Assembly (NCBI GenBank): GCA_048594725.1
Contig: JBMDXA010000226.1
Coordinates: forward strand, 11,341 to 75,340
Origin: JAFDZV01 sp048594725
GTDB lineage: Bacteria; Bacteroidota; Ignavibacteria; OLB7
Length of the DNA: 64,000 bases
Direction of reading: 5' to 3'
Positions 8,806-17,140 of the stretch are shown here, one piece after another; within the stretch, counting starts at the first letter, position 1; the number at the start of each line of letters is the position of its first letter. The position numbers were made by a program, and so were the translations under genes. Below the pieces are notes generated by a model. The model made no database searches. It worked only from the letters and a program-made list of their open reading frames with translations, and was not told the origin of the DNA.

Positions 8806-9135
8806 ATGAGTATTCGCCAACTTGCGCCGGCAGAGCTTGCAGCTTTTCTTCAGGAACATCCCGATGCCCTTCTTCTGGATGTCCGCGAACCGTGGGAGCA
8901 CCAGCTTTCGGCCCTTCCCGGCTCCCTTCTGATGCCGCTCGGCTCGCTCCCTGTTCGCGCCGAGGATGAGATCGAGGCGAAGGACGTACCGGTCGTGGTC
9001 TACTGCCATCACGGCATCCGCTCCATGAACGGCTGTGCATATCTGGCCTCGCTCGGCTACACCGATCTCCACAACCTGGCCGGCGGCATCGACCGCTATT
9101 CCATCGAGGTGGACCCCGGTGTGGGGAGATATTGA
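8806..9135 (+). CDS. Single-domain rhodanese (sulfurtransferase)
   Basis: 109 residues from ATG 8806; the upstream in-frame extension has no rhodanese signature. The domain fills the protein: ALLLDVREPWEH (CH2A-like entry), then the active-site loop CHHGIRS with Cys67, then LHNLAGGIDRYSIEVDP. Rhodaneses of this GlpE/MoeB-C-terminal type carry a persulfide on the loop cysteine and move sulfur in the cytoplasm. No signal peptide is seen, unlike the second rhodanese at 12469-12912. The partner is not evident from the neighbours. Confidence 0.9.
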   Translation: MSIRQLAPAELAAFLQEHPDALLLDVREPWEHQLSALPGSLLMPLGSLPVRAEDEIEAKDVPVVVYCHHGIRSMNGCAYLASLGYTDLHNLAGGIDRYSIEVDPGVGRY

Positions 9136-9766
9136 GGGATTTTCGATTTACGATTGACGATTTGGAGGAAGGGAGCAGGGCATAGATAGTAGATGATGGT
9201 TACGTAGCTGATAGTGAGTAGATAACTCAAGTTGCCAGCTACCAGAACGACTGTGCTGCGAGGTGTTGCTTTTACCAGAACAAGAATGGGCCGCTCCTGA
9301 CGGAGCTTGCAACGACACCGAGGGGTACTTGTTTTCTACAGATGGGCAACACCTATAGGTGTTGGCTCCGGGGGCCCTCCCTTACGGAAACCGCCGGATG
9401 TGCCCGACCCCCTACTGATTTCCGGGCGTACCATTCCTTCAGGGCGGCCCACCGGATCTTCAGGAACGTTCATATTCATAGCCGGCCACTTGAGTTAGAT
9501 AAGAGTCAGGTAGAAGCAGGGAGGGGGAAATGGGCAGCGCATGATAACCCCGGTGCCGGAGTTCTCACCCCTTGTCCCCCGGCTCCTCTTCTACATTCGT
9601 GCAGATTTCATACTCAACGGGAGGATTGATCGTGTCCCGATCACTCCCGCCCATCAAGATTCGCTTTCATTCGCGGTTATGGATTCGCGTAGATTTCATA
9701 CTCAACGGGAGGATTGATCGCGCACCGGTCACTCCCGTCCATCAAGATTCGTGTTTATTCGCGGTT
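9136..9766. other. 631-base intergenic region made largely of dispersed repeats
   Basis: No credible gene. It holds, in order: a GATTTTCGATTTACGATTGACGATTT-type repeat (9134-9165), a copy of the palindromic GGCCGCTCC element (9282-9376), and an 88-base tandem duplication (9595-9770) whose second copy runs into the start codon of the next gene. Confidence 0.7.
9282..9376 (+). repeat. Dispersed palindromic element, family R1, copy 1
   Basis: Begins AAGAATGGGCCGCTCC and ends with a hairpin GGCAACACC-TATA-GGTGTTGGC, then TCCGGGGGCC. A 95-base copy with the same ends is at 12189-12283, and an inverted, diverged copy is at 16890-16968. Confidence 0.75.
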
Positions 9767-9770
9767 ATGG
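9595..9770 (+). repeat. Two 88-base tandem copies of a start-codon-ending element (family R3)
   Basis: Copy 1 is 9595-9682 and copy 2 is 9683-9770, exactly 88 bases apart and about 85 percent alike by eye. Each has GTAGATTTCATACTCAACGG near its start and CATCAAGATTCG, then ATTCGCGGTTATGG at its end. The ATG inside the second copy is the chosen start codon of the CPBP protease gene. A related single copy ends on the start codon at 36313. Confidence 0.85.
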
Positions 9771-10690
9771 AGTTCTGGGCCCGCCGTCCGCTGCATGTCA
9801 ATCTGATAGGGGGGATGCTTCTGATCTTCCTCTGGTACTCGCTCGGGCTGCTCGGCACATGGCTGGCCGGAGCGCTGGGGGAGCCATGGTGGATGGCGCC
9901 GCAGGTGGTGCTCTACGGGACGCTTCTGCTTGCCACTCTGCTGATCCTCAGGTTGTACGACCGGATGCCGGGATCATGGGTGGGGATAGGGCTGCACCGC
10001 TGGGCCGGACGCGAGCTGCTGCTGGGGGTGGGGCTGGGAGGGGGGCTGGCTCTGCTGGCATGGGTCCCGCTGGCGGTGGCGGGTGAGGTACACCGCGAAT
10101 CGCTGAACGATCTCGGCTACTGGCTTCTGCTGATGGGGGCCAGCGCCGCCGGAGAGGAACTTCTCTTCCGGGGCTATCTCTTCCAGCGCGGGGTGGAGCT
10201 TCTCGGCCCGGTGGCCGCCACGCTCCTGGCCTCGCTTCTGTTCGCCGCCGCTCATATCGGCAATCCTCATCTGACGCCTCTGGGTCTCGGCGTCCTGGTA
10301 CTCGGGGGGATCTTCTTCTCCCTCTGTTATCTTCGTACCGGGTCCCTCTGGCTGCCGATCGGGGCACATATGGCCTGGAACATCCTGCTGGCGAAGGTGC
10401 TGGGGGTGCCGGTCAGCGGCAAGGATTTCGGCGATACGCTGTTGCGTACGATTCCTGCCGGACCCGATTTCCTTACCGGCGGCGGGTTCGGTCCGGAAGG
10501 GGGGCTGGCAGGGGTGGTTGCAATGCTGGCCGGGATCTATCTGGTGGCGAAGCTGCCGTTGTTCGAGTTCTCCCCGTATGTGCATGCGGAGGTTTTTCGT
10601 AGGTTCCACCGGCGATTGCTGCTCCGGACCATGCCGGGGGCACCCGAATCGCCCTCTTCTCCGGCAGGGCCGTTTTCCGAACCACGATAG
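9767..10690 (+). CDS. CPBP family intramembrane metalloprotease (CAAX-protease-like)
   Basis: 307 residues from ATG 9767, which lies at the end of an 88-base repeat; the longer open frame upstream is repeat DNA and is not counted. Several membrane helices are visible (about 13-35, 45-62, 85-105, 115-128, 150-163, 172-190). The family motifs are complete: EELLFR with Glu130, Glu131 and Arg135; FAAAH with His163; and HMAWN with His201 and Asn205. These are the proposed metal and catalytic residues of Abi/CPBP proteins, which include Rce1-like prenyl-protein proteases and bacteriocin-immunity proteins. The substrate is unknown. A Pro/Ser-rich tail ends the protein. Confidence 0.93.
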   Translation: MEFWARRPLHVNLIGGMLLIFLWYSLGLLGTWLAGALGEPWWMAPQVVLYGTLLLATLLILRLYDRMPGSWVGIGLHRWAGRELLLGVGLGGGLALLAWVPLAVAGEVHRESLNDLGYWLLLMGASAAGEELLFRGYLFQRGVELLGPVAATLLASLLFAAAHIGNPHLTPLGLGVLVLGGIFFSLCYLRTGSLWLPIGAHMAWNILLAKVLGVPVSGKDFGDTLLRTIPAGPDFLTGGGFGPEGGLAGVVAMLAGIYLVAKLPLFEFSPYVHAEVFRRFHRRLLLRTMPGAPESPSSPAGPFSEPR

Positions 10691-10808
10691 CACATCGGAT
10701 GCAATTCCGACAAAACCATTATCCTGTTCATGCGTCTTGAATAACGCATTGAGTACGACATTGCTATATCCCTGAACCGGGGTTGTATCGATACAGGAGA
10801 GTAAAAGA

Positions 10809-12068
10809 ATGAACAGAGTAGTAAAGGCTGGAGTAATTGCAGTGCTGGCATGTGCCGGATTCCTCTCCGCGCAGAGGATGAGCGCTCAGCCGGAAGGAGG
10901 GGGAGAACCGGGCGGTTCCTCCGCTACCACCGGCGCGCGAGGTGGATGGGTGCTCCTGGATGTCGCATCCAACGCTCTGGTGAAAAGCGGCACCAATGCG
11001 ATGTACAATCTCCGGTACGAGGAGGCCGATTCCATTTTCAATGAGCTGGTCAAGCACGACCCGGAGCATCCGGCCGGCTATTTCCTACTGGCCCTTGTGG
11101 ACTGGTGGAGGATCGTGCCGAACTCCAGCGTGGATTCCAAGGTGGATCGGTATTCCAAGTCGTTCGACGGGCGTATCGATAAGGTGGTGGAGATCAGCAA
11201 CAAGCGGCTGGAGGCGAACCCGAACGATATCATAGGGCTCTTCTTCAAGGGCTCGGCGCTCGGCTACCGGGCCCGCCTGATGACCCTGCGCAACTTCAGC
11301 AGCACCTCCATCTTCGACTGGGTGATCGCAGCCAGCACCGGCAAGGAGGCGTATGATATCATCCTCCAGTGCCAGCGCCTTGCTCCCACCAACAGCGATA
11401 TCCTCCTGGGCTCCGGGCTCTATAATTATTTCGGGGCGTACATCCCGGAGAAGTTCCCGGCCGCCAAGGGAGCGCTCGGGTTTCTTCCTCCCGGCGACCG
11501 GAAGATCGGCCTGAGCATGCTCCGGATCTCCGGCGAGCGGGCCGTGTATGCCGGCACCGAGGCGCGCTACTCGCTGGTGGATATTCTCACCAACATGGAG
11601 GCCGATTACGCATCGGCGCTGCCGGTGGCGCGGGCGCTGCACGAGCAGTATCCGGGTAATTCGGTCTTCTACCGCTTCCTGGGACGCGCGCTCTACCAGA
11701 CCTCCAATTTCGTCGAGGCCGATTCCGCCTTCCGCGACATCCTCCGGAAGATCAAGGCGCGGGAGCCGGGCTACGAGCTGACCCTCGCCCGCCAGGCGCT
11801 CTACTATCTGGGGGATATCCGCCTTCGCAGCGGCGATCTCCAGACGGCCGTGCGGCTCCTGCAGGAGGCCGATCAGCAGAGCCGCCGTCTGGGCGATGAT
11901 GATGAGTCCAGCTGGATCGTCCTCACCAATCTGAAGATGGGGTATGCCTACGATCTGCTGGGAAGGCGTGATGATGCGGTGCGGCAGTACAAGCGGGTGC
12001 TCTCCATGGACAACTACAACAACTCGCGCGAGAACGCCGAGAAGTATCTGAAGACGCCGTACAAGTAG
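10809..12068 (+). CDS. Secreted or periplasmic TPR-like protein
   Basis: 419 residues starting with a signal peptide (VVKAGVIAVLACAGFLSA, cleavage near QRMSAQ). The mature part is helical, with TPR-like pairs: NLRYEEADSIFNELVKHDPE, HPAGYFLLALVDWW, NFVEADSAFRDILRK, QALYYLGDIRLRSGDLQTA, and LLGRRDDAVRQYKRVLSMDN near the end. TPR arrays bind partner proteins, so a scaffold role in the periplasm is likely; no closer family is recognised. A purine-rich GGAG precedes the start by about nine bases. It is separate from the CPBP gene by 118 bases and is followed by repeat-rich intergenic DNA. Confidence 0.8.
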   Translation: MNRVVKAGVIAVLACAGFLSAQRMSAQPEGGGEPGGSSATTGARGGWVLLDVASNALVKSGTNAMYNLRYEEADSIFNELVKHDPEHPAGYFLLALVDWWRIVPNSSVDSKVDRYSKSFDGRIDKVVEISNKRLEANPNDIIGLFFKGSALGYRARLMTLRNFSSTSIFDWVIAASTGKEAYDIILQCQRLAPTNSDILLGSGLYNYFGAYIPEKFPAAKGALGFLPPGDRKIGLSMLRISGERAVYAGTEARYSLVDILTNMEADYASALPVARALHEQYPGNSVFYRFLGRALYQTSNFVEADSAFRDILRKIKAREPGYELTLARQALYYLGDIRLRSGDLQTAVRLLQEADQQSRRLGDDDESSWIVLTNLKMGYAYDLLGRRDDAVRQYKRVLSMDNYNNSRENAEKYLKTPYK

Positions 12069-12096
12069 GTGGAAGAGCCGGTAGATAATGGGTATG

Positions 12097-12177
12097 TGCT
12101 TCGGGGGACAAGTTCTCTGAGATTCTGCGCTACGGTGTCGCGGAGTTCGGCTCCGCGACACCTGGTGCTGCTACCAC
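12097..12177 (+). repeat. Dispersed element family R2, copy 1
   Basis: Starts GTGCTTCGGGGG, continues TTCTCTGAGATT and contains the palindrome TGTCGCGGAG-TTCGG-CTCCGCGACA (12135-12159). The matching copy is at 30861-30942, just past the dnaJ-like gene. Confidence 0.7.
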
Positions 12178-12188
12178 TTCAGAGCAGG

Positions 12189-12283
12189 AAGAATGGGCCG
12201 CTCCTACGGAGCTTCCGGAATGGGGAGAAGGGAGCGTCCTTGCTGCAGATCGGCAACACCTACAGGTGTTGCCTCCGGGGGCC
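12189..12283 (+). repeat. Dispersed palindromic element, family R1, copy 2
   Basis: 95 bases with the same ends as the copy at 9282-9376. The hairpin reads GGCAACACC-TACA-GGTGTTGCC here, so the stem is perfect. Confidence 0.75.
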
Positions 12284-12400
12284 ACAACAGAGTAACCATA
12301 GTGAAATCAGCTCTAGCAGCAGAGAGGTTGCATCAACCAACCTTCCCTGCTGCCTGCGACAAGCGGGCAAAGGGCGCGTACTGCCAGCTACTCCCCCTCG

Positions 12401-12442
12401 AAAAAGAAAACGCCCTTCCGGACATTGCGGTCCTGAAGGGCG
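12401..12442 (-). terminator. Rho-independent terminator of the periplasmic rhodanese gene
   Basis: CGCCCTTCCGGAC (12411 onward) pairs with GTCCTGAAGGGCG (to 12442), with one bulge. On the minus strand it is followed by TTTTCTTTTT, the complement of 12401-12410. It lies 26 bases after the stop of the rhodanese gene. Confidence 0.85.
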
Positions 12443-12468
12443 TTCCGGTTTTCGGAAAAACCTGTGCC

Positions 12469-12912
12469 TTAGCTCTGGCTCTGGTTCCACTCGGCCCAGC
12501 CGCCACGGAACACCATCACGTTGGTATATCCTTCCTCGGCAGCCTTCTTGGCGGCCTTGGCTGCTGCCGGGCACTTGACCCCGCCGCAGTAGAATACCAG
12601 CCTGGCGTTCTTGTCGGCCGGAAGAGCGGCCTTGCCATAGTTGATGGCGCCATCGATATGTCCGGAGGCGAACGACTTCTCGTCGCGCGCATCCACCACC
12701 ACCACATTGCTGGCCTTGATCATCTGGGCGACTTCGTCCTTATCGACGACCTTCAGATCGCTCAGCTTGACCGGCTCCTGCTTCTTGGCGCTGGTGCAGC
12801 CGGACTTATCCTTCGTCGAGCAGCTCTTGCTGCACTGTGCATAGGCATCGCCAGCGGCGACGAACATGCCCGCGGCCATAGCCAACATTGCAATACGCTT
12901 CATCATACGCAT
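12469..12912 (-). CDS. Exported rhodanese-like protein with Cys-rich N-terminus
   Basis: 147 residues. A signal peptide (MKRIAMLAMAAGMFVAAGDA, ending AYAQ) is followed by a short cysteine-rich segment, CSKSCSTKDKSGC, then a rhodanese domain (VVVVDARDEKSFASGHIDGA). The active-site loop is CGGVKCPAA, with Cys109 at the catalytic position and a second cysteine at 114. The two-cysteine loop is seen in some exported rhodaneses thought to act in disulfide or thiol chemistry. Periplasmic sulfur transfer or thiol handling is the likely role; the substrate is unknown. It has its own terminator and no operon partner. Confidence 0.88.
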   Translation of the reverse strand: MRMMKRIAMLAMAAGMFVAAGDAYAQCSKSCSTKDKSGCTSAKKQEPVKLSDLKVVDKDEVAQMIKASNVVVVDARDEKSFASGHIDGAINYGKAALPADKNARLVFYCGGVKCPAAAKAAKKAAEEGYTNVMVFRGGWAEWNQSQS

Positions 12913-13073
12913 AATCTCCTTCTAGTATTGGTTGAACTGGTTGAAACGATCAAAGCCGGGCTCGTAGGAGGAAGCGGAGCGCTTCGGAGCCTGCTCCCTG
13001 CAATCCGATTTCTCCCGCGAGTACGATAGCTTCCGTATCGGCCGGTCGTAGCGCCCCCGCCATCGGGCGGACG
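12913..13073. other. Short intergenic region between rhodanese and clpS
   Basis: No gene. A stem TAGCGCCCCCGCC / GGGCGGACGCTA at 13047-13076 overlaps the clpS stop codon and may stabilise the 3' end of its transcript; no T run follows. Confidence 0.4.
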
Positions 13074-13412
13074 CTAGAACTTCACCTCGGTATGAAGGCT
13101 GATCTCCTCCAGCACCGAGCTGACATGGAGGCATTCCACCATCTCCCCTTCATAGACGATCGCCATGCCCCGCGTATCGACTTCGAACGCGAGATCCTCT
13201 CCGGTCTGCGGGGAGCAGCCGGTGGCCTTCATCAATTGGAAGATCACCTCGTCGAACGTGTGAACTTCATCGTTGTACAGTACCACCCTGGCCGGAAGCA
13301 GAACCTCGGTCTCTTCCGCCAGGAGCGTCTCGGTATCGGGCAGTTCAACTCCGAATGAATTCATGAATGCCCGACGCACAGCCTCCGCAAAATCTCTCGA
13401 TATGAATCTCAT
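13074..13412 (-). CDS. clpS: ATP-dependent Clp protease adaptor ClpS
   Basis: 112 residues from ATG at 13410-13412; a TTG four codons upstream is a weaker option. The core at about 40-112 carries the ClpS pattern: RVVLYNDEVHTFDEVIFQLM (the N-D-x-x-H-T N-degron pocket region) and FEVDTRGMAIVYEGEMVECL. The protein docks on the N-domain of ClpA/ClpC and delivers substrates with destabilising N-terminal residues. The 40-residue acidic N-terminal extension is within normal range. No clpA/C is present in the window. With lon nearby, the region holds two proteolysis genes, but they are not in one operon. Confidence 0.93.
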   Translation of the reverse strand: MRFISRDFAEAVRRAFMNSFGVELPDTETLLAEETEVLLPARVVLYNDEVHTFDEVIFQLMKATGCSPQTGEDLAFEVDTRGMAIVYEGEMVECLHVSSVLEEISLHTEVKF

Positions 13413-13502
13413 GTCGGTCGGCAAACAGGTATACGTGCTGAATATGTTGAAATGCTATTCTACAAAGACCGGGGAAATGACACAACGCCATCCCGATGGA
13501 AT

Positions 13503-14807
13503 TTACAGTTTGGAGATCCTGTAGATAGCACCGGCCCGATCGTCGCTGATGTAGATCGAACGGCCATCCCCCGAAATTGCAATTCCGACCGGGCGGCCCC
13601 ATGTATTTTCTTCGGCGTCGATGAAGCCGGTGAGAAAATCGGCCTGCCGGGCGTTGCTCCCATCGGGATTGGAGCGCAGACGGATCACCTTCGGCGTGCC
13701 GTTGTAGGTGATGACAGCCGCATTCTTCCACTCCGCTCCGAACGCGGTACCGGTGTAGAACTGCATATCTACCGCTTCGGCGTGCCCTTCAAGCTCGATG
13801 ATCGGCCCCACCGGGCTGGAGGGATAGCGGGCCGAGCTTTTGGCCTCCGCATCCATATAACCGGGGTCGGGGAAATTCTGCGAGTAGAAGAAGGGCCATC
13901 CGTAATGGCGCCCCACCTTCAGGATGTTCACCTCGGTGGGGGGCAGCAGCGTTGAAAGAAGCTCCGTGCCGTTATCGATCACCCAGAGCTCGCCGGTCTG
14001 CGGGTGCACATCCATCGCCACCACATCGCGCAATCCGCCACGGGCGGCGGCTTCCAGCGCCCCGCCTGCCTCGCTCATCCTGAGCACGTTTCCGTAGGAG
14101 TTGTTGTCCTCGATCCCCTTGTTGGAGGTGGAGCCTACCCCCACATAGAATTTCTTATCGTTCTGAACCCAGCGGATCGACCGGGTGTAGTGCGTCCCGC
14201 CGGCCGGCACCTTGTCGGTAAGCATGGTGCTGGTGCCGGTAACCGCCGTGGGAGAGGAGAAGTCGAAGCGGAAGATCCGGGTCTCGTCGGTATAATAGAG
14301 GGAGCCGTTATGCAGCTCCAGTCCGTGCGGCGAGCTGAGATCGCTGGCGATCGTGGTGCGGGTTCCGTTCGGGGCTATCGCCTCCACCGTCCCGTCGATC
14401 AGGGAGACGAAGAGGGTGCCATCCTCCCGGAGCGCGAGCGAGCGGGGGCGTCCCAGACCGCTGGCGAACACGCTGATGGAGTAGCCGGCCGGGAGCATCA
14501 TGGTGCGGGGCTTGTCGAACGGCACCTGGTTGTGCGGGGCGGCCGCCGCAAGCTGGACCGGCTGGAGGTTCAGCGATTCCACCGGCGCAAGCCTGATGGT
14601 GCCGTTGACGCTGTCCTGCGGGTTCTGCACGTAGCTTGTCACACCGGCCGGTGTGACCGTATCGCGTCTGATGGCCTGCGTATTCTTGTTGACATAGAAG
14701 AACGACGCAGTGCTGCCGCCGCCGCATCCTGCTATCAGGACCGACCCCAGCGATGCTGCCGCGAGGAGGATATGTCGGTAGCTTGTACGGGAGAATTGAT
14801 GAGCCAT
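13503..14807 (-). CDS. PQQ-type glucose/sorbosone dehydrogenase-like lipoprotein
   Basis: 434 residues from ATG at 14805-14807. The N-terminus is a lipoprotein signal (HILLAAASLGSVLIAGC, lipobox L-I-A-G-C). The mature protein is a beta-propeller with blade motifs typical of soluble PQQ-dependent sugar dehydrogenases: GLGRPRSLALREDGTLFVSL, SSPHGLELHNGSLYYTDE, VVAMDVHPQTGELWVIDNGT and GWPFFYSQNFPDPG. It probably oxidises a sugar or aldose at the cell surface with PQQ, but no PQQ biosynthesis gene is in the window and the substrate is not known. The blade GRPVGIAISGDGRSIYISDD near the end completes the propeller. Confidence 0.85.
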   Translation of the reverse strand: MAHQFSRTSYRHILLAAASLGSVLIAGCGGGSTASFFYVNKNTQAIRRDTVTPAGVTSYVQNPQDSVNGTIRLAPVESLNLQPVQLAAAAPHNQVPFDKPRTMMLPAGYSISVFASGLGRPRSLALREDGTLFVSLIDGTVEAIAPNGTRTTIASDLSSPHGLELHNGSLYYTDETRIFRFDFSSPTAVTGTSTMLTDKVPAGGTHYTRSIRWVQNDKKFYVGVGSTSNKGIEDNNSYGNVLRMSEAGGALEAAARGGLRDVVAMDVHPQTGELWVIDNGTELLSTLLPPTEVNILKVGRHYGWPFFYSQNFPDPGYMDAEAKSSARYPSSPVGPIIELEGHAEAVDMQFYTGTAFGAEWKNAAVITYNGTPKVIRLRSNPDGSNARQADFLTGFIDAEENTWGRPVGIAISGDGRSIYISDDRAGAIYRISKL

Positions 14808-15123
14808 GATCGTCACGTTGGATGGACCGTTCGTGCCGGTCGGCGGCACGCGCTGGGCTGACCGAACGGTTCCGGGAGTTGTGGGCGTGCGCCGAACAGA
14901 AGGTTCGCGAAAGGTACAATGTTTCGGCCTTGTTCCCTAACCGGAGAAGGGGATATCCCCCATACGGGGTGATTCGCCGAAACAACCGGAAATTTGACAG
15001 CGTCGCCGAATCGGGTAAATTGGTTCGTTCCGTAGCGACCAGGTGAAGATTCCCGCGACGGTGGCCGGATCTGCCGCCCCTGCGGAACATTCCAGACCGA
15101 ACTGACGACAACGAATATATATC
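14808..15123. promoter_or_regulatory. Divergent intergenic region with a possible promoter for hutU
   Basis: TTGACA at 14994-14999 and TAAATT at 15016-15021 are 16 bases apart, upstream of hutU (ATG 15124). Together they fit a vegetative promoter. This reading rests only on consensus similarity. No gene is seen in the interval. Confidence 0.35.
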
Positions 15124-16821
15124 ATGGATACAAACGCTCTCGACCATCCGTCATCCACCGGAACCCGCATCAGCGATCGTGTGGTGCGTGCCCCGCGCGG
15201 TGCCGAACTGGTCTGCCGCAACTGGGAGATAGAGGCTGCCTACCGGATGATCCAGAACAACCTCGATCCGGAGGTTGCCGAGAAGCCCGCCGAGCTCATC
15301 GTCTACGGCGGGCTGGGCAAGGCCGCCCGCAACTGGGAGTGCTTCGATGCCATCCTGGAGTCGCTCCGTACGCTCCAGCCGGATGAAACTCTGCTGGTGC
15401 AGTCCGGCAAGCCGGTGGGGATCTTCCGTACCCATCAGGATGCGCCCCGCGTGCTGATCGCCAACTCCAACCTGGTTCCCAACTGGTCCACCTGGGAGGA
15501 GTTCCGCCGCCTGGATGCGATGGGGCTGATGATGTACGGCCAGATGACCGCCGGAAGCTGGATCTATATCGGCACCCAGGGAATCCTCCAGGGAACCTAC
15601 GAGACCTTCGCCGCCTGCGCCGAGAAACATTTCGAAGGGACGCTGGCCGGGCGCCTGGTGGTGACCGCCGGTCTGGGAGGGATGGGGGGCGCGCAGCCGC
15701 TTGCCGCCACCATGAACGATGCGGCAATCCTGGCCGTGGAGATCGATGAGACCCGTATCGACAAGCGCATCCACGATGGCTACTGCGACCGGAAGACCGC
15801 GAGCCTGGATGAGGCGCTGGCGTGGCTTCGCCAGGCGCAGGAGGACCGGACGGGACTTTCTGTGGGGCTGCTCGGCAATGCCGCCGAAGTGCTGCCGGAG
15901 CTTCTGCGCCGTGGCATCATCCCCGATGTGGTCACCGATCAGACCTCCGCGCATGATCCGCTGAACGGATATTATCCCGCCGGTCTGAGCAAGTCCGAGG
16001 CCGATCTTCTCCGGCGTGTCTCTCCGGACGACTATCTCCGCCGCGCGGTCGGTTCCATCCGCATGCATGTGGAGGCCATGGTGGCGATGAAGGATGCCGG
16101 TGCGGTGGTGTTCGATTACGGCAACAACATCCGGGCGGAGGCGCAGAAGGCCGGCTACAACCGCGCGTTCGATTTCAAGGGCTTCGTGCCGGAATATATC
16201 CGCCCGCTTTTCTGCGACGGCAAGGGACCCTTCCGCTGGGTGGCGCTCTCGGGCGATCCCGAGGATATCTACGCCACCGATCAGGCGCTGATGGAGCTGT
16301 TCCCGGACAACGCCCCGCTGCACCGCTGGCTGAAGATGGCCCGCACCAAGGTGCACTGGCAGGGGCTTCCCTCCCGCATCTGCTGGCTCGGGTACGGCGA
16401 TCGCGAGCGCGCCGGGCTGCTGTTCAATGAGATGGTGCGCGATGGCCGTGTGAAGGCCCCTATCGTTATCGGCCGCGATCACCTGGATTGCGGGTCGGTA
16501 GCCAGCCCGAACCGGGAAACCGAGGGGATGATCGATGGCTCCGATGCGGTGAGCGACTGGCCGCTGCTGAACTTCGCGCTGAACGCCGTGGGAGGCGCCA
16601 CCTGGGTCTCGTTCCATCATGGGGGCGGCGTGGGCATGGGCTACTCGCAGCATGCCGGCATGGTGGTGGTGGCCGACGGCACTCCGGCCGCCGCAGCCCG
16701 CCTCTCCCGCGTTCTCACCTACGATCCCGGCATGGGGATCGTCCGTCATGCCGATGCCGGCTACGACCGCGCCATCGACAACGCGAAGAACTTCGGCGTG
16801 CAGATTCCGATGATGAAGTGA
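15124..16821 (+). CDS. hutU: Urocanate hydratase
   Basis: 565 residues, the full family length of about 550-560. It converts urocanate to imidazolone propionate in histidine breakdown, using tightly bound NAD. Family signatures are present: YGGLGKAARNWECFDAI, QSGKPVGIFRTH, ANSNLVPNWSTW, the NAD-binding GLGGMGGAQPLA, DQTSAHDPLNGYYP, and the active-site segment RICWLGYGDRER with Cys420 (equivalent to Cys410 of the Pseudomonas enzyme). A short N-terminal extension (MDTNALDHPSS) is unremarkable. hutH, hutI and hutG/F are not in the window, so the pathway genes must be dispersed or absent. Confidence 0.97.
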   Translation: MDTNALDHPSSTGTRISDRVVRAPRGAELVCRNWEIEAAYRMIQNNLDPEVAEKPAELIVYGGLGKAARNWECFDAILESLRTLQPDETLLVQSGKPVGIFRTHQDAPRVLIANSNLVPNWSTWEEFRRLDAMGLMMYGQMTAGSWIYIGTQGILQGTYETFAACAEKHFEGTLAGRLVVTAGLGGMGGAQPLAATMNDAAILAVEIDETRIDKRIHDGYCDRKTASLDEALAWLRQAQEDRTGLSVGLLGNAAEVLPELLRRGIIPDVVTDQTSAHDPLNGYYPAGLSKSEADLLRRVSPDDYLRRAVGSIRMHVEAMVAMKDAGAVVFDYGNNIRAEAQKAGYNRAFDFKGFVPEYIRPLFCDGKGPFRWVALSGDPEDIYATDQALMELFPDNAPLHRWLKMARTKVHWQGLPSRICWLGYGDRERAGLLFNEMVRDGRVKAPIVIGRDHLDCGSVASPNRETEGMIDGSDAVSDWPLLNFALNAVGGATWVSFHHGGGVGMGYSQHAGMVVVADGTPAAAARLSRVLTYDPGMGIVRHADAGYDRAIDNAKNFGVQIPMMK

Positions 16822-17140
16822 AGGGGTGCATAGTTCTTCGTGCTTAGTTTTTAGTCCTTGGAGCAGTTTTCAATTGAATTGATCGGTTCTGGCTCCCGTA
16901 GGGAGCACCCGTCTGTAGCTCTGGTGTCGGTGTTTTCTTCGGAAGCTCCGGAGGAGCGGCCCATTCCTCTGACGAGCGTTACCTCACACTCAACGGAAAC
17001 CCGCTCTAGTCCTTAGTGAAAAGGCTCGGAGAAGGTGGGCAAACCAATGCGAGAATCCCTTTCCCTTCTAAGCACTAAGAACTAAAGCCGCCGGAGGCGG
17101 CGTCCTAAGCACTTCTTCCAATTAATCTTCCCTATTCTCT
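16822..17140. other. Intergenic region with inverted R1 copy and CTAAGCACTAAG-type repeat
   Basis: No gene. Bases 16828-16860 and 17077-17115 carry complementary wording (TTCTTCGTGCTTAGTTTTTAG and CTAAGCACTAAGAACTAAAG), a low-complexity dispersed repeat. An inverted R1 copy lies between them at 16890-16968. Confidence 0.55.
16890..16968 (-). repeat. Dispersed palindromic element, family R1, diverged inverted copy
   Basis: Read on the minus strand it begins GGAATGGGCCGCTCC-TCCGGAGCTTCCG, as in the other copies, and ends in a hairpin GGTGCTCCC-TAC-GGGAGCC. The stem sequence differs from GGCAACACC/GGTGTTGCC but the ability to pair is kept. Confidence 0.6.

Larger units (their letters stand above)
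12069..12468. other. Intergenic region with two repeat copies and a terminator
   Basis: No gene seen. It contains one copy of repeat family R2 (12097-12177), one copy of family R1 (12189-12283) and the terminator of the minus-strand rhodanese gene (12401-12442). Confidence 0.65.

Noticed and set aside
9572..9766. N-terminal extension of the CPBP protease
   Set aside because: It is translated 88-base repeat DNA; membrane helices begin after ATG 9767.
9595..9770. Start of a CRISPR array
   Set aside because: Only two units with no spacer between them; it is a plain tandem duplication.
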